DNA of 31,471 nt from DATFCK01 sp045809745 (lineage in GTDB: Bacteria; Verrucomicrobiota; Verrucomicrobiia; Chthoniobacterales; UBA10450): the NCBI GenBank assembly GCA_045809745.1, contig JBJMXE010000106.1:1-31471 (forward strand), in the 5' to 3' direction. The stretch's first letter is position 1; each line of letters opens with the position of its first letter. Made by a program: the position numbers and the translations under genes. Shown here in pieces: positions 24,338 to 31,471 of the stretch. The notes beneath the pieces are model-generated. The model worked only from the letters and a program-made list of their open reading frames with translations. It was not told where the DNA came from and did not search any database.

Positions 24338-26062
24338 TTAGTGATCCTCTGACGTGACACGCCAGATTTCTTCCAGGGTGGTTATGCCTTCGAGCGCCTT
24401 TTCAACGCCGACCATACGCAGCGTTTTCATTCCTTCGCTGACCGCCTGATTCTTAATGACGGCCGAAGAAGCGCGTTTGATGATGAGCCGGCGAATTGAT
24501 TCACTGATTGGCAACGCTTCAATCAACGCCACCCGGCCGAGATAGCCCCGTCCTTTGCATCGATCGCAACCACTGCCGTGGAAGAACACCGCATCGTTCT
24601 GCGGTTTCATCCCAAGTCTCTCGAACATCTCGCCTTCAGGCACGAACTCCTCCCGGCAGTTGGTGCAGACCCGCCTAACGAGTCGTTGAGCGCAGCTCAT
24701 CAACATCGAACTGGAAATCAGGAACGGCTCGATGCCCATGTCGTCGAGACGGGTAATGGAGCCAGCGGCATCATTCGTGTGCAGCGTGCTCAAGACCTGG
24801 TGACCGGTTAACGCGGCCTTCACCGCGATGTCGGCGGTTTCGTTGTCACGAATTTCACCCACCATCACGATGTCAGGGTCCTGACGCAGGATTGATCGCA
24901 GGGCGGAAGCGAAATCGAGTCCAATGTCCGCCCTAACCGCTACCTGGTTGATGCCGACGACCTCGTATTCAATTGGGTCTTCGACCGTGACAATGTTGTA
25001 GTTCGGGCTGTTTAACTCGTGCAGCACCGAATAAAGCGTGGTCGTCTTACCGGAACCGGTCGGGCCCGTAACCAGGATCATTCCATGCGGCGCGTCGATC
25101 GCCTTCTTGAACCTCTCCAGCGTCGACGAGTCCATGCCCATCTGGTCGATGGTCGCGGACAACGATGACTTGTCCAAAATACGGATCACGATCTTTTCGC
25201 CGTGCGCGGTAGGCAGGATCGAAATACGGAGATCGACCTCCTTGCCCATGACTTTGATCCGGAAACGACCGTCCTGCGGGACTCGCCGCTCGGCGATGTT
25301 CAGTCCTGCCAAAATTTTGATACGCGAGGTGATCGCGAGTTGCAGCGCTTTCGGCGGTGACTCCGCCTGCATCAGTTCGCCATCGACGCGGTAGCGAAGC
25401 TTCAAGGAATTCTGGAAGGGCTCGATGTGAATGTCTGACGCCTTCTCCTTCACCGCCTGAGCCAAAATCAGGTTAACGATTTTGATGACCGGCGCGTCTT
25501 CACTGTCGGTAGCGAGACGATCGAGATCGATGTCTTCGCGTTTGGTGGTTTGAACTTCAACGCTTTCGGCGGATTGCGCGGCTTCTTCGGCCACCTGGCG
25601 CAACACCTTGCTCATGTTGGTGCCGCCGCTGTGAACCCCGCTGAGCGCCTCAGTGACGGCGCGCTCGGTCGTGATCATTGGAACGATTTCCAATTGGACA
25701 CGACGCTTCACGTCGTCGACCGCGAGCACGTTCGTCGGGTCGGCCATGGCCACGAACAGTTTCCCGTTCAATCGGGCGATCGGCACCAGCTTGTTCGTCG
25801 CGGCCATTTCGCGCGGCACCAACGCCATGATTTCTTCGGGAACCCGGATTTTGGAAAGATTGATCGGCGGAATGTTCAGGCAACGGCCCATGCTGAAGGC
25901 CATGTCCTGTTCGGTGACGAAATCCTTATCGGTTAGGATCTTTAACAGCCGCCCGCCCTCGCTCTTCTGAATGGCGACCGCTTCTTCGAGTTGATTCGGG
26001 AGAAGCAGCCCCTCCTCGATCAACACGTCTGCGATGCGCTCGCCGAAAGATTTACTTCTCAT
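24338..26062 (-). CDS. gspE: GspE/PilB-type secretion or pilus assembly ATPase
   Basis: Cytoplasmic hexameric ATPase powering pseudopilus or type IV pilus extension. 574 residues: MshEN-like N-terminal domain (about 1-145), linker, N2 domain with ASDIHIEPFQNSLKLRYRVD (208-227), Walker A GPTGSGKTTT (333-342), Asp box TVEDPIEYEV, Walker B DIVMVGEIRD (397-406), His box LTGHQVLSTLHTND (418-431) and the zinc-binding tetracysteine C466-x2-C469 ... C499-x2-C502. All catalytic parts are intact. It lies 8 bases after the TPR/MshEN gene and 6 bases before the proline-rich gene. PilB and GspE cannot be separated by sequence alone; divergent pseudopilin genes next door favour a type II-like role. Confidence 0.94.
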   Translation of the reverse strand: MRSKSFGERIADVLIEEGLLLPNQLEEAVAIQKSEGGRLLKILTDKDFVTEQDMAFSMGRCLNIPPINLSKIRVPEEIMALVPREMAATNKLVPIARLNGKLFVAMADPTNVLAVDDVKRRVQLEIVPMITTERAVTEALSGVHSGGTNMSKVLRQVAEEAAQSAESVEVQTTKREDIDLDRLATDSEDAPVIKIVNLILAQAVKEKASDIHIEPFQNSLKLRYRVDGELMQAESPPKALQLAITSRIKILAGLNIAERRVPQDGRFRIKVMGKEVDLRISILPTAHGEKIVIRILDKSSLSATIDQMGMDSSTLERFKKAIDAPHGMILVTGPTGSGKTTTLYSVLHELNSPNYNIVTVEDPIEYEVVGINQVAVRADIGLDFASALRSILRQDPDIVMVGEIRDNETADIAVKAALTGHQVLSTLHTNDAAGSITRLDDMGIEPFLISSSMLMSCAQRLVRRVCTNCREEFVPEGEMFERLGMKPQNDAVFFHGSGCDRCKGRGYLGRVALIEALPISESIRRLIIKRASSAVIKNQAVSEGMKTLRMVGVEKALEGITTLEEIWRVTSEDH

Positions 26063-26070
26063 TGGAGCGG

Positions 26071-27126
26071 TTAGGCGCGGCTATCCAGCCGATAAATGTT
26101 TTGGAGCGAGCGCACGATGGAACCGGGACGCGACAGGTACCACATCACGGTGTAATCGACTGATTCCTGCACCGCTTGCCGGCCGGCGGAGTCGAACGGA
26201 TTACAGCAGGCCACCATCATCGTTCGGCTAACCAGATCGAACGGAACGAACAATCGACCGAGGGTAAGATTTTCCGACAACATCGGGGCGATCTGCCGGT
26301 CGAGGTCGTAATATTCCAGCGGAACGTAAGCGAACTTGGTGCGATCGATGAGGGCGGAGAGAACCCGCTCCAGCGCATCAACGTTGTCTTTGCAGAGAGA
26401 GTCGAGCAACGACACGGCCAACGCCTGCCCGCTGAGATTCTTGTTGGATTTTTCGACCGCTTCGAGAGCGACTTTAACGTCTTCCTCGCCGAAGAGCTGT
26501 TGCACGATCAAAAATTTTGCGAGGTGTTCATCGCCACGGTCACCGAGCTCGACCGGCGCCCGCTGACCGGTGTTCATTTGCATCAGCGAGCCATCACCGC
26601 CCTTGCTGGGTTCCATCATTGCGGCGTTGCGATTGGAAATTGCGTGACCTGAAGCCTGGAGCCGCGCCTCGATATCGCCGAGCATCGCCAGGATGTCGGG
26701 AGCATTATTTTCCTTGGCCAGAATGGCCTCGCACTCCTGCATCGCGAGCGTGTAAGAGCCGACGTTGAAATAGGCTTCGGCGAGACGGCGGGACACCTTC
26801 ATCGCTTCTTCGCTCTTGCCGACTTTGCTGTACGCTTCTTTGAGGATCTCGAGCGACTGATAGTCGTCGGGCTGTGTTTGAGTGATAGCCTCAAACATCT
26901 CGATCGTTTGGACGATCTGGTTGTGTTCCTCTTCGGAGAGCGTGTGTTCCAGCACGGCTGAGGCTAAAAAGCTAAAAGCATGCCCCTGTTCTGGAGCGGT
27001 GGGCGAAACTGCTCTTAAATTTGCGAAATTCTCATTTCTGTAGCTCTCCCAGTAGTTTATGCCGCTCCCGGGTGGACGAGACGGACGCCGATGACATGAG
27101 CGTCGCGTTGACGGCATAATGGTCAT
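26071..27126 (-). CDS. TPR protein with stand-alone MshEN-like (GspE N-terminal) domain
   Basis: Up to 351 residues. Two or three TPR-like helical repeats (about 62-150: EMFEAITQTQPDDYQSLEIL, AMKVSRRLAEAYFNVGSYTL) are followed by a C-terminal domain (about 195-351) whose ending RLFVPFDLVSRTMMVACCNP ... YRLDSRA resembles the GspE/MshE N-terminal domain, which in some ATPases binds cyclic di-GMP. No ATPase domain is attached. The true start is uncertain: the first ~57 residues look unlike protein-coding sequence, and a GTG at 26955 (VLEHTLSEEEH) is a reasonable alternative. It is inferred to be a partner or regulator of the adjacent ATPase. Confidence 0.78.
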   Translation of the reverse strand: MTIMPSTRRSCHRRPSRPPGSGINYWESYRNENFANLRAVSPTAPEQGHAFSFLASAVLEHTLSEEEHNQIVQTIEMFEAITQTQPDDYQSLEILKEAYSKVGKSEEAMKVSRRLAEAYFNVGSYTLAMQECEAILAKENNAPDILAMLGDIEARLQASGHAISNRNAAMMEPSKGGDGSLMQMNTGQRAPVELGDRGDEHLAKFLIVQQLFGEEDVKVALEAVEKSNKNLSGQALAVSLLDSLCKDNVDALERVLSALIDRTKFAYVPLEYYDLDRQIAPMLSENLTLGRLFVPFDLVSRTMMVACCNPFDSAGRQAVQESVDYTVMWYLSRPGSIVRSLQNIYRLDSRA

Positions 27127-27197
27127 GGGCGGTTGCCCTTGTCCCCGTTTCCTCGTCCAACGTCATGGTCAGCGGTCATTGCTCGTCGCCCAGCTGC

Positions 27198-27252
27198 TGG
27201 TCACTGGTCCCTTGGTCCTGTTGTCCCGTGGTCCCGTAGTCCGGTAGTCCCG
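27198..27252. repeat. Degenerate low-complexity GGTCCC repeat in the divergent gap
   Basis: Imperfect tandem units of the kind TGGTCC, TTGTCCCG, TGGTCCCG, TAGTCC and GTAGTCCCG run head to tail in the 218-base gap between the divergent pilus operons. The unit is about 9-10 bases. GCTCACC is also duplicated at 27321-27336, close to the gspG start. No confident promoter was found for either side. Confidence 0.55.
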
Positions 27253-27344
27253 CGAACTTTTCGCTCTACTTCTTACGCGGACCGCTATAACTTCTCGAAA
27301 GCTGCCGCGGGCCCAGTAAAGCTCACCAGCTCACCGCTTTCGGA

Positions 27345-27968
27345 ATGTCACCCACACGTTCGTTAGGCCGACGGATTGTCGCCTTTGCTTTACCTAGCCG
27401 GCCGTCGCACGCCGGATTCACGCTGATCGAGTTACTGGTGGTGATTACGATCATCGCGGTACTTATAGGCATGGCATTTCCTGCGTATCAAAGCGTCCAA
27501 AACCGCGCGCGCATCACGCAGGTGAAGAATGATCTCGCTCAACTCATCACGGCAGTGAACGCGTATAACACCGAGTACGGAAAATATCCTATTCCGGATG
27601 CGGCTCAGGCTGCGGACGAAGACTACACCTATAGTTATGATGGCGGCGCTGGCACACCGAACTCGGATCTGATCAAGATACTGCAGAATGACGCGAGTAA
27701 GACTGCGTTGAACCCTCGAGGTGTCATATTCCTATCCGCCCCCCCCGCTAAGTCTGCCGGCGGTTACGGTATTCAACCCAAAGGTTCGCCTAACGAATAT
27801 GCGTTCTATGACCCGTGGGGCCGATCGTACTCAATCTGCATTGATTCAAATTACAACGGCAAGGTGCGGGAGCGCGGCACGGGCAATCTTCTAACGTTGG
27901 GAGCAATCGGGTGGTCGGTCGGCAAAGACGGGGACTGGGATAAATCCGGTATTGCTTCATGGAAGTAG
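27345..27968 (+). CDS. gspG: GspG-like major pseudopilin
   Basis: Prepilin with leader MSPTRSLGRRIVAFALPSRP + SHAG, cleavage between G24 and F25, then the class III signature FTLIELLVVITIIAVLIGMA with Glu at +5. The C-terminal part contains YAFYDPWGRSYSI, the DPWG motif typical of GspG, and several Asp/Asn that may bind calcium as in GspG. 207 residues is longer than usual GspG (about 140). The ATG at 27345 follows CGGA. It overlaps the next gene by 10 bases. Predicted to be the shaft subunit of a type II-like pseudopilus. Confidence 0.88.
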   Translation: MSPTRSLGRRIVAFALPSRPSHAGFTLIELLVVITIIAVLIGMAFPAYQSVQNRARITQVKNDLAQLITAVNAYNTEYGKYPIPDAAQAADEDYTYSYDGGAGTPNSDLIKILQNDASKTALNPRGVIFLSAPPAKSAGGYGIQPKGSPNEYAFYDPWGRSYSICIDSNYNGKVRERGTGNLLTLGAIGWSVGKDGDWDKSGIASWK

Positions 27969-28606
27969 TTCGATTTCGGCAAGAACTCCGTAGGAGTGCT
28001 TTCACACTGATGGAGTTGCTGGTGGTGATGGCGATCATCGCCATCCTCCTTGTTGCTATCGTTCCGGCGGTGACCTCGCTATCGAAATCTTCTGGGCGGA
28101 AGGCCGCAATGAATAACCTGATGGGAGCGATCGACCAGGCCCGATCCTTAGCAATCAAGGACGGTGAATCCACTTATGTGGCTTTCGCTGACAGACTGCC
28201 CAAGGGGAGTAGCACCAACCTCAGTGACCGGTACTCTTACCGCTCGTACGCGATTTTCGAGGATGATGCGGCCAATCCTGGATCCCTGAAGCAGATTGTG
28301 GCATGGCGAACTTTGCCGGTCGGCATCAGCTTTCGGAGCGGCAGCCTTGGCTACCTCGCGAAAACAAAAGCTTTTCCATTTACTCCGGGAGGAGCGGGGG
28401 TGACCTCCAGTTTTCCTTTCCTTCAATTTACAGCCAACGGCGAAATAGACCCGGCGTGTACACCGTCGGCCGTGACTGGTACTGTACAGATTGCAGTGTT
28501 CGAAGGATTCGTTGATCCGAAAAATGGGGAGAGAGATACAAATGCGAGTAAACCAACCGAAACGGTGGCGGTTAACCGCCTCACCGGACGTCCGGAGCGG
28601 ATGTGA
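27959..28606 (+). CDS. Verru_Chthon cassette protein D-like minor pseudopilin (GspH-like)
   Basis: A 215-residue prepilin-like protein. The leader MEVVRFRQELRRSA ends in Ala rather than Gly, then FTLMELLVVMAIIAILLVAI with Glu at +5. After the hydrophobic helix comes NNLMGAIDQARSLAIKDGES, the pattern of GspH-type minor pseudopilins, followed by a beta-rich domain. The sequence and its neighbours match the D member of the four-gene cassette described from Verrucomicrobium and Chthoniobacter. Assignment to D is from memory of the family, not from a search. It overlaps the next gene by GTGA. Confidence 0.8.
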   Translation: MEVVRFRQELRRSAFTLMELLVVMAIIAILLVAIVPAVTSLSKSSGRKAAMNNLMGAIDQARSLAIKDGESTYVAFADRLPKGSSTNLSDRYSYRSYAIFEDDAANPGSLKQIVAWRTLPVGISFRSGSLGYLAKTKAFPFTPGGAGVTSSFPFLQFTANGEIDPACTPSAVTGTVQIAVFEGFVDPKNGERDTNASKPTETVAVNRLTGRPERM

Positions 28607-29124
28607 TTAAGCAGAAACGGTCCTCCTCCGCTTTTACGCTTGCCGAAGTTGTAGTCGCGCTCGGCATTGTCGCATTTGCGATTGTTGCGATTCTCGGGCT
28701 GATGCCTGTGGGACTGGCGACCGGACGGTCAGCGCAAGACGAAAGCCGGGCGCCCCAGATTGCGCAGGACATTATCAACTCGATCGCGAGTCAGGTTCAA
28801 AGTCGTTACCCAAACGTAACGATCAAGCAGACCGCAACCAACTTTTCCTACGATATCGACCTAAGCCAGAGCACAACCCACAAATGGATGTCGGCGGACA
28901 ACGACGGGACGCTCGCGATTGTGGACCCCACCAGGCCCGCTGAGGAGATTCGCCATCCTTATCAGATTCTCATTAGTATCACTCCCGATCCTCCCGGCTT
29001 TGACAAAGGTTACGCCAGTCAGGTCGCACTCCGGATAGTGACCCCCCCATCCCTGAACCCGGACTCCACACCCGCACCAAACCAAACTGTTCGTGATTTC
29101 GTCCGAATCTTCTCAAAATATTAG
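28603..29124 (+). CDS. Verru_Chthon cassette protein B-like minor pseudopilin (GspI-like)
   Basis: 173 residues from a GTG start that overlaps the previous stop. Short leader MIKQKRSSSA, then FTLAEVVVALGIVAFAIVAI with Glu at +5 and LGLMPVGLATGRSAQDESRA after it. The LMPVGL stretch is a cassette B hallmark, and the EVVVALGI core is like GspI (EVLVAL). The residue before the cleavage site is Ala. The C-terminal half is a small mixed domain (HPYQILISITPDPP). A minor pilin of the tip complex is the most economical role. Confidence 0.82.
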   Translation: MIKQKRSSSAFTLAEVVVALGIVAFAIVAILGLMPVGLATGRSAQDESRAPQIAQDIINSIASQVQSRYPNVTIKQTATNFSYDIDLSQSTTHKWMSADNDGTLAIVDPTRPAEEIRHPYQILISITPDPPGFDKGYASQVALRIVTPPSLNPDSTPAPNQTVRDFVRIFSKY

Positions 29125-29968
29125 ACGGCGGTCTCGCGGCGGATTCACGATCGCTGAACTGCTGATCGCGTCGGCGATCACAATCGCAATCGTCGTTATG
29201 CTCGGAACCATGTTTGGTTCTCTGGCCGGAACTGCATCTCACGCCAACCAAAAAACCGACACCTTTCGCGACGCGCGCGCGGCTCTGCAAATGATGACGC
29301 GCGATTTCGCAAATGTCGTGAGAGTGCAACCGGCGGCATACTTCGCCATTGAAGCCGACGCGGCTGGACGCGACGTTCGTAAACTGGATGGGGTCGTCAG
29401 TCTCAAGAATACACCAGCAGGAAAACCACCTCCTGTAGCTGGAGACCTGTGTTCGGTTCGCTACTACTGTGGCTGGAACGGTCGTGCTTATAGCCTGCGC
29501 AGGTATTTCCGCGACAGTGACCAGACATTTAAGACGCTTCAAGCGAAGCTCACACCTGGCGGCGACGCGTTGAACTACGCGGACGTTAACGACTTATATT
29601 TAGCTGGCAACCCGATCGATGAGACGGTTGCATCGTACGCGTGGAACCTTCAAGTCGTCGCCTATGACAAAGACGGCAATATCATCAATCCGCAAAAGGA
29701 TTCGTTCGACCACGATAGCACGGCGCCCTATATTTGTGACCCCGCCGGCAGCACGAATGCGTTGCCTGCAGCCATCGAGGTATCGTTCAATGCGATCAGC
29801 CCCGAGGCCGCACGAGCGCTGATCGCCGCTACATCTCAGCGACCGGATGGCTACGCCGTCTGGATGGTCGTCGACAATCCCAAACCGTCAGACACGGATC
29901 TGCAGCTGTATAAGAATCTCGTTCTGCCTAACATGTATAATTTTCGCACGCGCATCGCGCTGCATTGA
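29093..29968 (+). CDS. Verru_Chthon cassette protein C-like minor pseudopilin (GspJ-like)
   Basis: 291 residues from a GTG at 29093. Leader MISSESSQNIRRRSRGG, cleavage G|F, then FTIAELLIASAITIAIVVML with Glu at +5. The region after the helix, KTDTFRDARAALQMMTRDFA, is typical of cassette C and GspJ proteins. The body is a large beta-rich domain with many Asp/Asn. It overlaps the B gene by 32 bases, an unusually long overlap, but no later start would keep the leader. Family naming is from recognition of the signature, not a search. Confidence 0.82.
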   Translation: MISSESSQNIRRRSRGGFTIAELLIASAITIAIVVMLGTMFGSLAGTASHANQKTDTFRDARAALQMMTRDFANVVRVQPAAYFAIEADAAGRDVRKLDGVVSLKNTPAGKPPPVAGDLCSVRYYCGWNGRAYSLRRYFRDSDQTFKTLQAKLTPGGDALNYADVNDLYLAGNPIDETVASYAWNLQVVAYDKDGNIINPQKDSFDHDSTAPYICDPAGSTNALPAAIEVSFNAISPEAARALIAATSQRPDGYAVWMVVDNPKPSDTDLQLYKNLVLPNMYNFRTRIALH

Positions 29969-29972
29969 ACTG

Positions 29973-31471
29973 ATGAAGCATCAGAGGAATATGCCACGAC
30001 GTCAGGGTGGGTTCGCGCTGATCGTCACGTTGATCATGCTCGTATTGGCCGCGGTAATCGCGGTGGGCGTGCTAAATAATGCGTCGACGGATCGATCATC
30101 AGCTAAATCAGTGAGCGACCGACTTCAGGCATCGTTGGCTATTCAGAATGGTCTGGAAGCAGCAAAGCGCGCGTTAACAACTGATGGAAACGGCAACCTG
30201 ACTTCGAAGAATGACGCATTTGTCATAACTAGAGTTGCAGCAGCTGCTGCAAACCCCGATGCAGAAGACACAACTGCTAATTATTACTACCTCGGGCAAG
30301 CGCAGCCAGGTTCCGCAAAGGTTATCTATTATCCACTTTTTTCCGGGGGAACATCGCAGACCGTCGCAACAACAGCGCAGCCGGCTTTCGCAGCATTCGA
30401 TTCGAGTGCATCGACAACGGCGGTTAATCTGCCCTCACTTCTACCGGACCCAGCCGCATCGCCTTCCAAACCGCTTCTTCCGGCTGTTACTACCAAATGG
30501 GTTGATGTGCTGGATCCGAACACACCCGCTGGCCCGAAGCTCCGGTACTGTTTTTGGGTTGAAGACTTAGGTGGGTACATCGATGCGAGCAGCGCCGGTA
30601 ACATCTCTGGAAAAAACGCTGGAGGCACCGCTGATCAAACTCACACGCGTGACAGCAGTATCATGCAGCCTCTGATCGACGCCGGGACCGCCAAAGCGAC
30701 CAGTTTGATAGCCATGTGGACAGTTTTCAACTCAACAGCGCCAGACCCGGCTGGGTCGCCACAGCAGGCCGACAATCAAAGCATCGTATCGAAACGCGCA
30801 GCTCTTGTCACATCAGAGACGGTGAAACAAGCAATTGTGAGTTCCTCAGCAGCGACATATCTGCAGAAGGTAGCGCGCCACCTTATCTCGGGCACGAGAG
30901 CGGATTCAGAGCAACAAGTCATTCCGTACGGTTTTACCTATCCGAAAGAAGGGACGCCAAAAATCGATCTGAACGCGAAAATCGGTTCCAAAGACGTAGA
31001 TGGTATAGCTTCCGCAATTAAAGATAACCTCACTTCGTGGGCTTCGACTCGCCGAGGAGGTTTTCCCTATCAAGCATCCCCGGACACTGCCAAGGCCGAG
31101 GACAGTTACAGACGCACTATCGCGGCAAACATTATCGGCTATGCGCAACCGGTCGGGGATTCGCCGATCGTCGGTTCCGATTATCGTGGACAGGGCGCGT
31201 ATCCCTTAGTCAACGAGTTGTATGATTATTTCGATTGGAAGAGTTCATCTGATACCGGCATCACAGTTGAGATAACGAGTTGGGTTGAGATGTGGAACAT
31301 GTCGAATCAAACCATTACAGGTGACGTGAAATTCACCGATTACTACCGCCATAGACTTTTGTTAGGCGCTTACACGTTCTTCGATGACAACCACGATCCG
31401 GAGAAACCAGATCCGGGCGAGAGCATTGCTTCTCCGGGAATACCTTTTCCGGTCCAAACGGTAACGATGTC
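29973..31471 (+). CDS. Verru_Chthon cassette protein A-like large pseudopilin (GspK-like), incomplete at the window edge
   Basis: Open frame from the ATG at 29973 to the last base, at least 499 residues. Leader MKHQRNMPRRQGG, then FALIVTLIMLVLAAVIAVGV: a prepilin-like helix without Glu at +5, as in GspK. QASLAIQNGLEAAKRAL follows the helix, as in GspK and cassette A proteins. Later blocks include LRYCFWVEDLGGYIDASSAG, also a GspK-like feature (the WVEDLGGYID block), and YPLVNELYDYFDW. It starts four bases after the C gene stop. The C-terminus lies outside the window. Confidence 0.85.
   Translation, partial: MKHQRNMPRRQGGFALIVTLIMLVLAAVIAVGVLNNASTDRSSAKSVSDRLQASLAIQNGLEAAKRALTTDGNGNLTSKNDAFVITRVAAAAANPDAEDTTANYYYLGQAQPGSAKVIYYPLFSGGTSQTVATTAQPAFAAFDSSASTTAVNLPSLLPDPAASPSKPLLPAVTTKWVDVLDPNTPAGPKLRYCFWVEDLGGYIDASSAGNISGKNAGGTADQTHTRDSSIMQPLIDAGTAKATSLIAMWTVFNSTAPDPAGSPQQADNQSIVSKRAALVTSETVKQAIVSSSAATYLQKVARHLISGTRADSEQQVIPYGFTYPKEGTPKIDLNAKIGSKDVDGIASAIKDNLTSWASTRRGGFPYQASPDTAKAEDSYRRTIAANIIGYAQPVGDSPIVGSDYRGQGAYPLVNELYDYFDWKSSSDTGITVEITSWVEMWNMSNQTITGDVKFTDYYRHRLLLGAYTFFDDNHDPEKPDPGESIASPGIPFPVQTVTM

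Noticed and set aside
27133..27344. Small plus-strand open frame in the gap before gspG
   Set aside because: It translates the low-complexity tract, has no start context and no recognisable features.
29093..29124. 32-base overlap of cassette genes B and C as a sign of frameshift or assembly error
   Set aside because: Both proteins have complete, sensible ends (B stops after FVRIFSKY, C begins with a proper prepilin leader), so the overlap looks natural.

Overview
The window looks like a chromosomal segment from a member of the Verrucomicrobiota, most likely a soil lineage near Chthoniobacter ('Spartobacteria'). Three things point there: a run of prepilin-like genes matching the 'Verru_Chthon cassette' families, a MurC-MurB fusion inside a complete-looking division and cell wall (dcw) cluster, and a meso-DAP-type MurE. 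No rRNA, tRNA, CRISPR or phage genes were seen. All calls come from reading motifs by eye; no database search was run.

Region 1 (1-14721, all minus strand) is the dcw cluster. In order of transcription it is mraZ, rsmH, ftsL-like, ftsI, murE, murF, mraY, murD, a LysM membrane protein, ftsW, murG, murC-murB fusion and ddl (cut by the window edge). Many junctions are 4-base ATGA overlaps, so the genes probably form one translationally coupled operon. A promoter with a 10-bp-periodic MraZ box lies upstream of mraZ. Two intergenic gaps (murF/murE and murE/ftsI) hold hairpin or repeat elements.

Region 2 (14896-20294, plus strand) starts with a small secreted YD-like protein. It is followed by a compact ExbB/ExbD/TonB/zinc-ribbon operon behind a promoter with paired palindromes, then a CBS-less IMP dehydrogenase-like gene (guaB3 type) and fabF. 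fabF is bracketed by an inverted repeat over its start codon and a strong hairpin over its stop codon.

Region 3 (20350-21014) is a REP-associated tyrosine transposase gene flanked on both sides by the same inverted pair of REP-like hairpins. A diverged relative of the repeat sits between murE and murF.

Region 4 (21029-27126, minus strand) reads TPR/MshEN protein, GspE/PilB-type ATPase, a large proline-rich protein with a C-terminal roadblock-like domain, an MglA-type GTPase and a roadblock protein. Region 5 (27345 to the end, plus strand) runs divergently and encodes a GspG-like pseudopilin plus cassette proteins D, B, C and A, which by order and N-terminal signature resemble GspH, I, J and K. 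Together regions 4 and 5 suggest a filament or secretion machine whose motor is encoded with a small-GTPase control module; no secretin or platform (GspF/PilC) gene is in view.

Across the whole window the 7-mer GTTAGGC (either strand) occurs 22 times by hand count, about five times the composition-based expectation. It falls in many reading frames, so it behaves like a genome-scale DNA signal rather than a codon effect.
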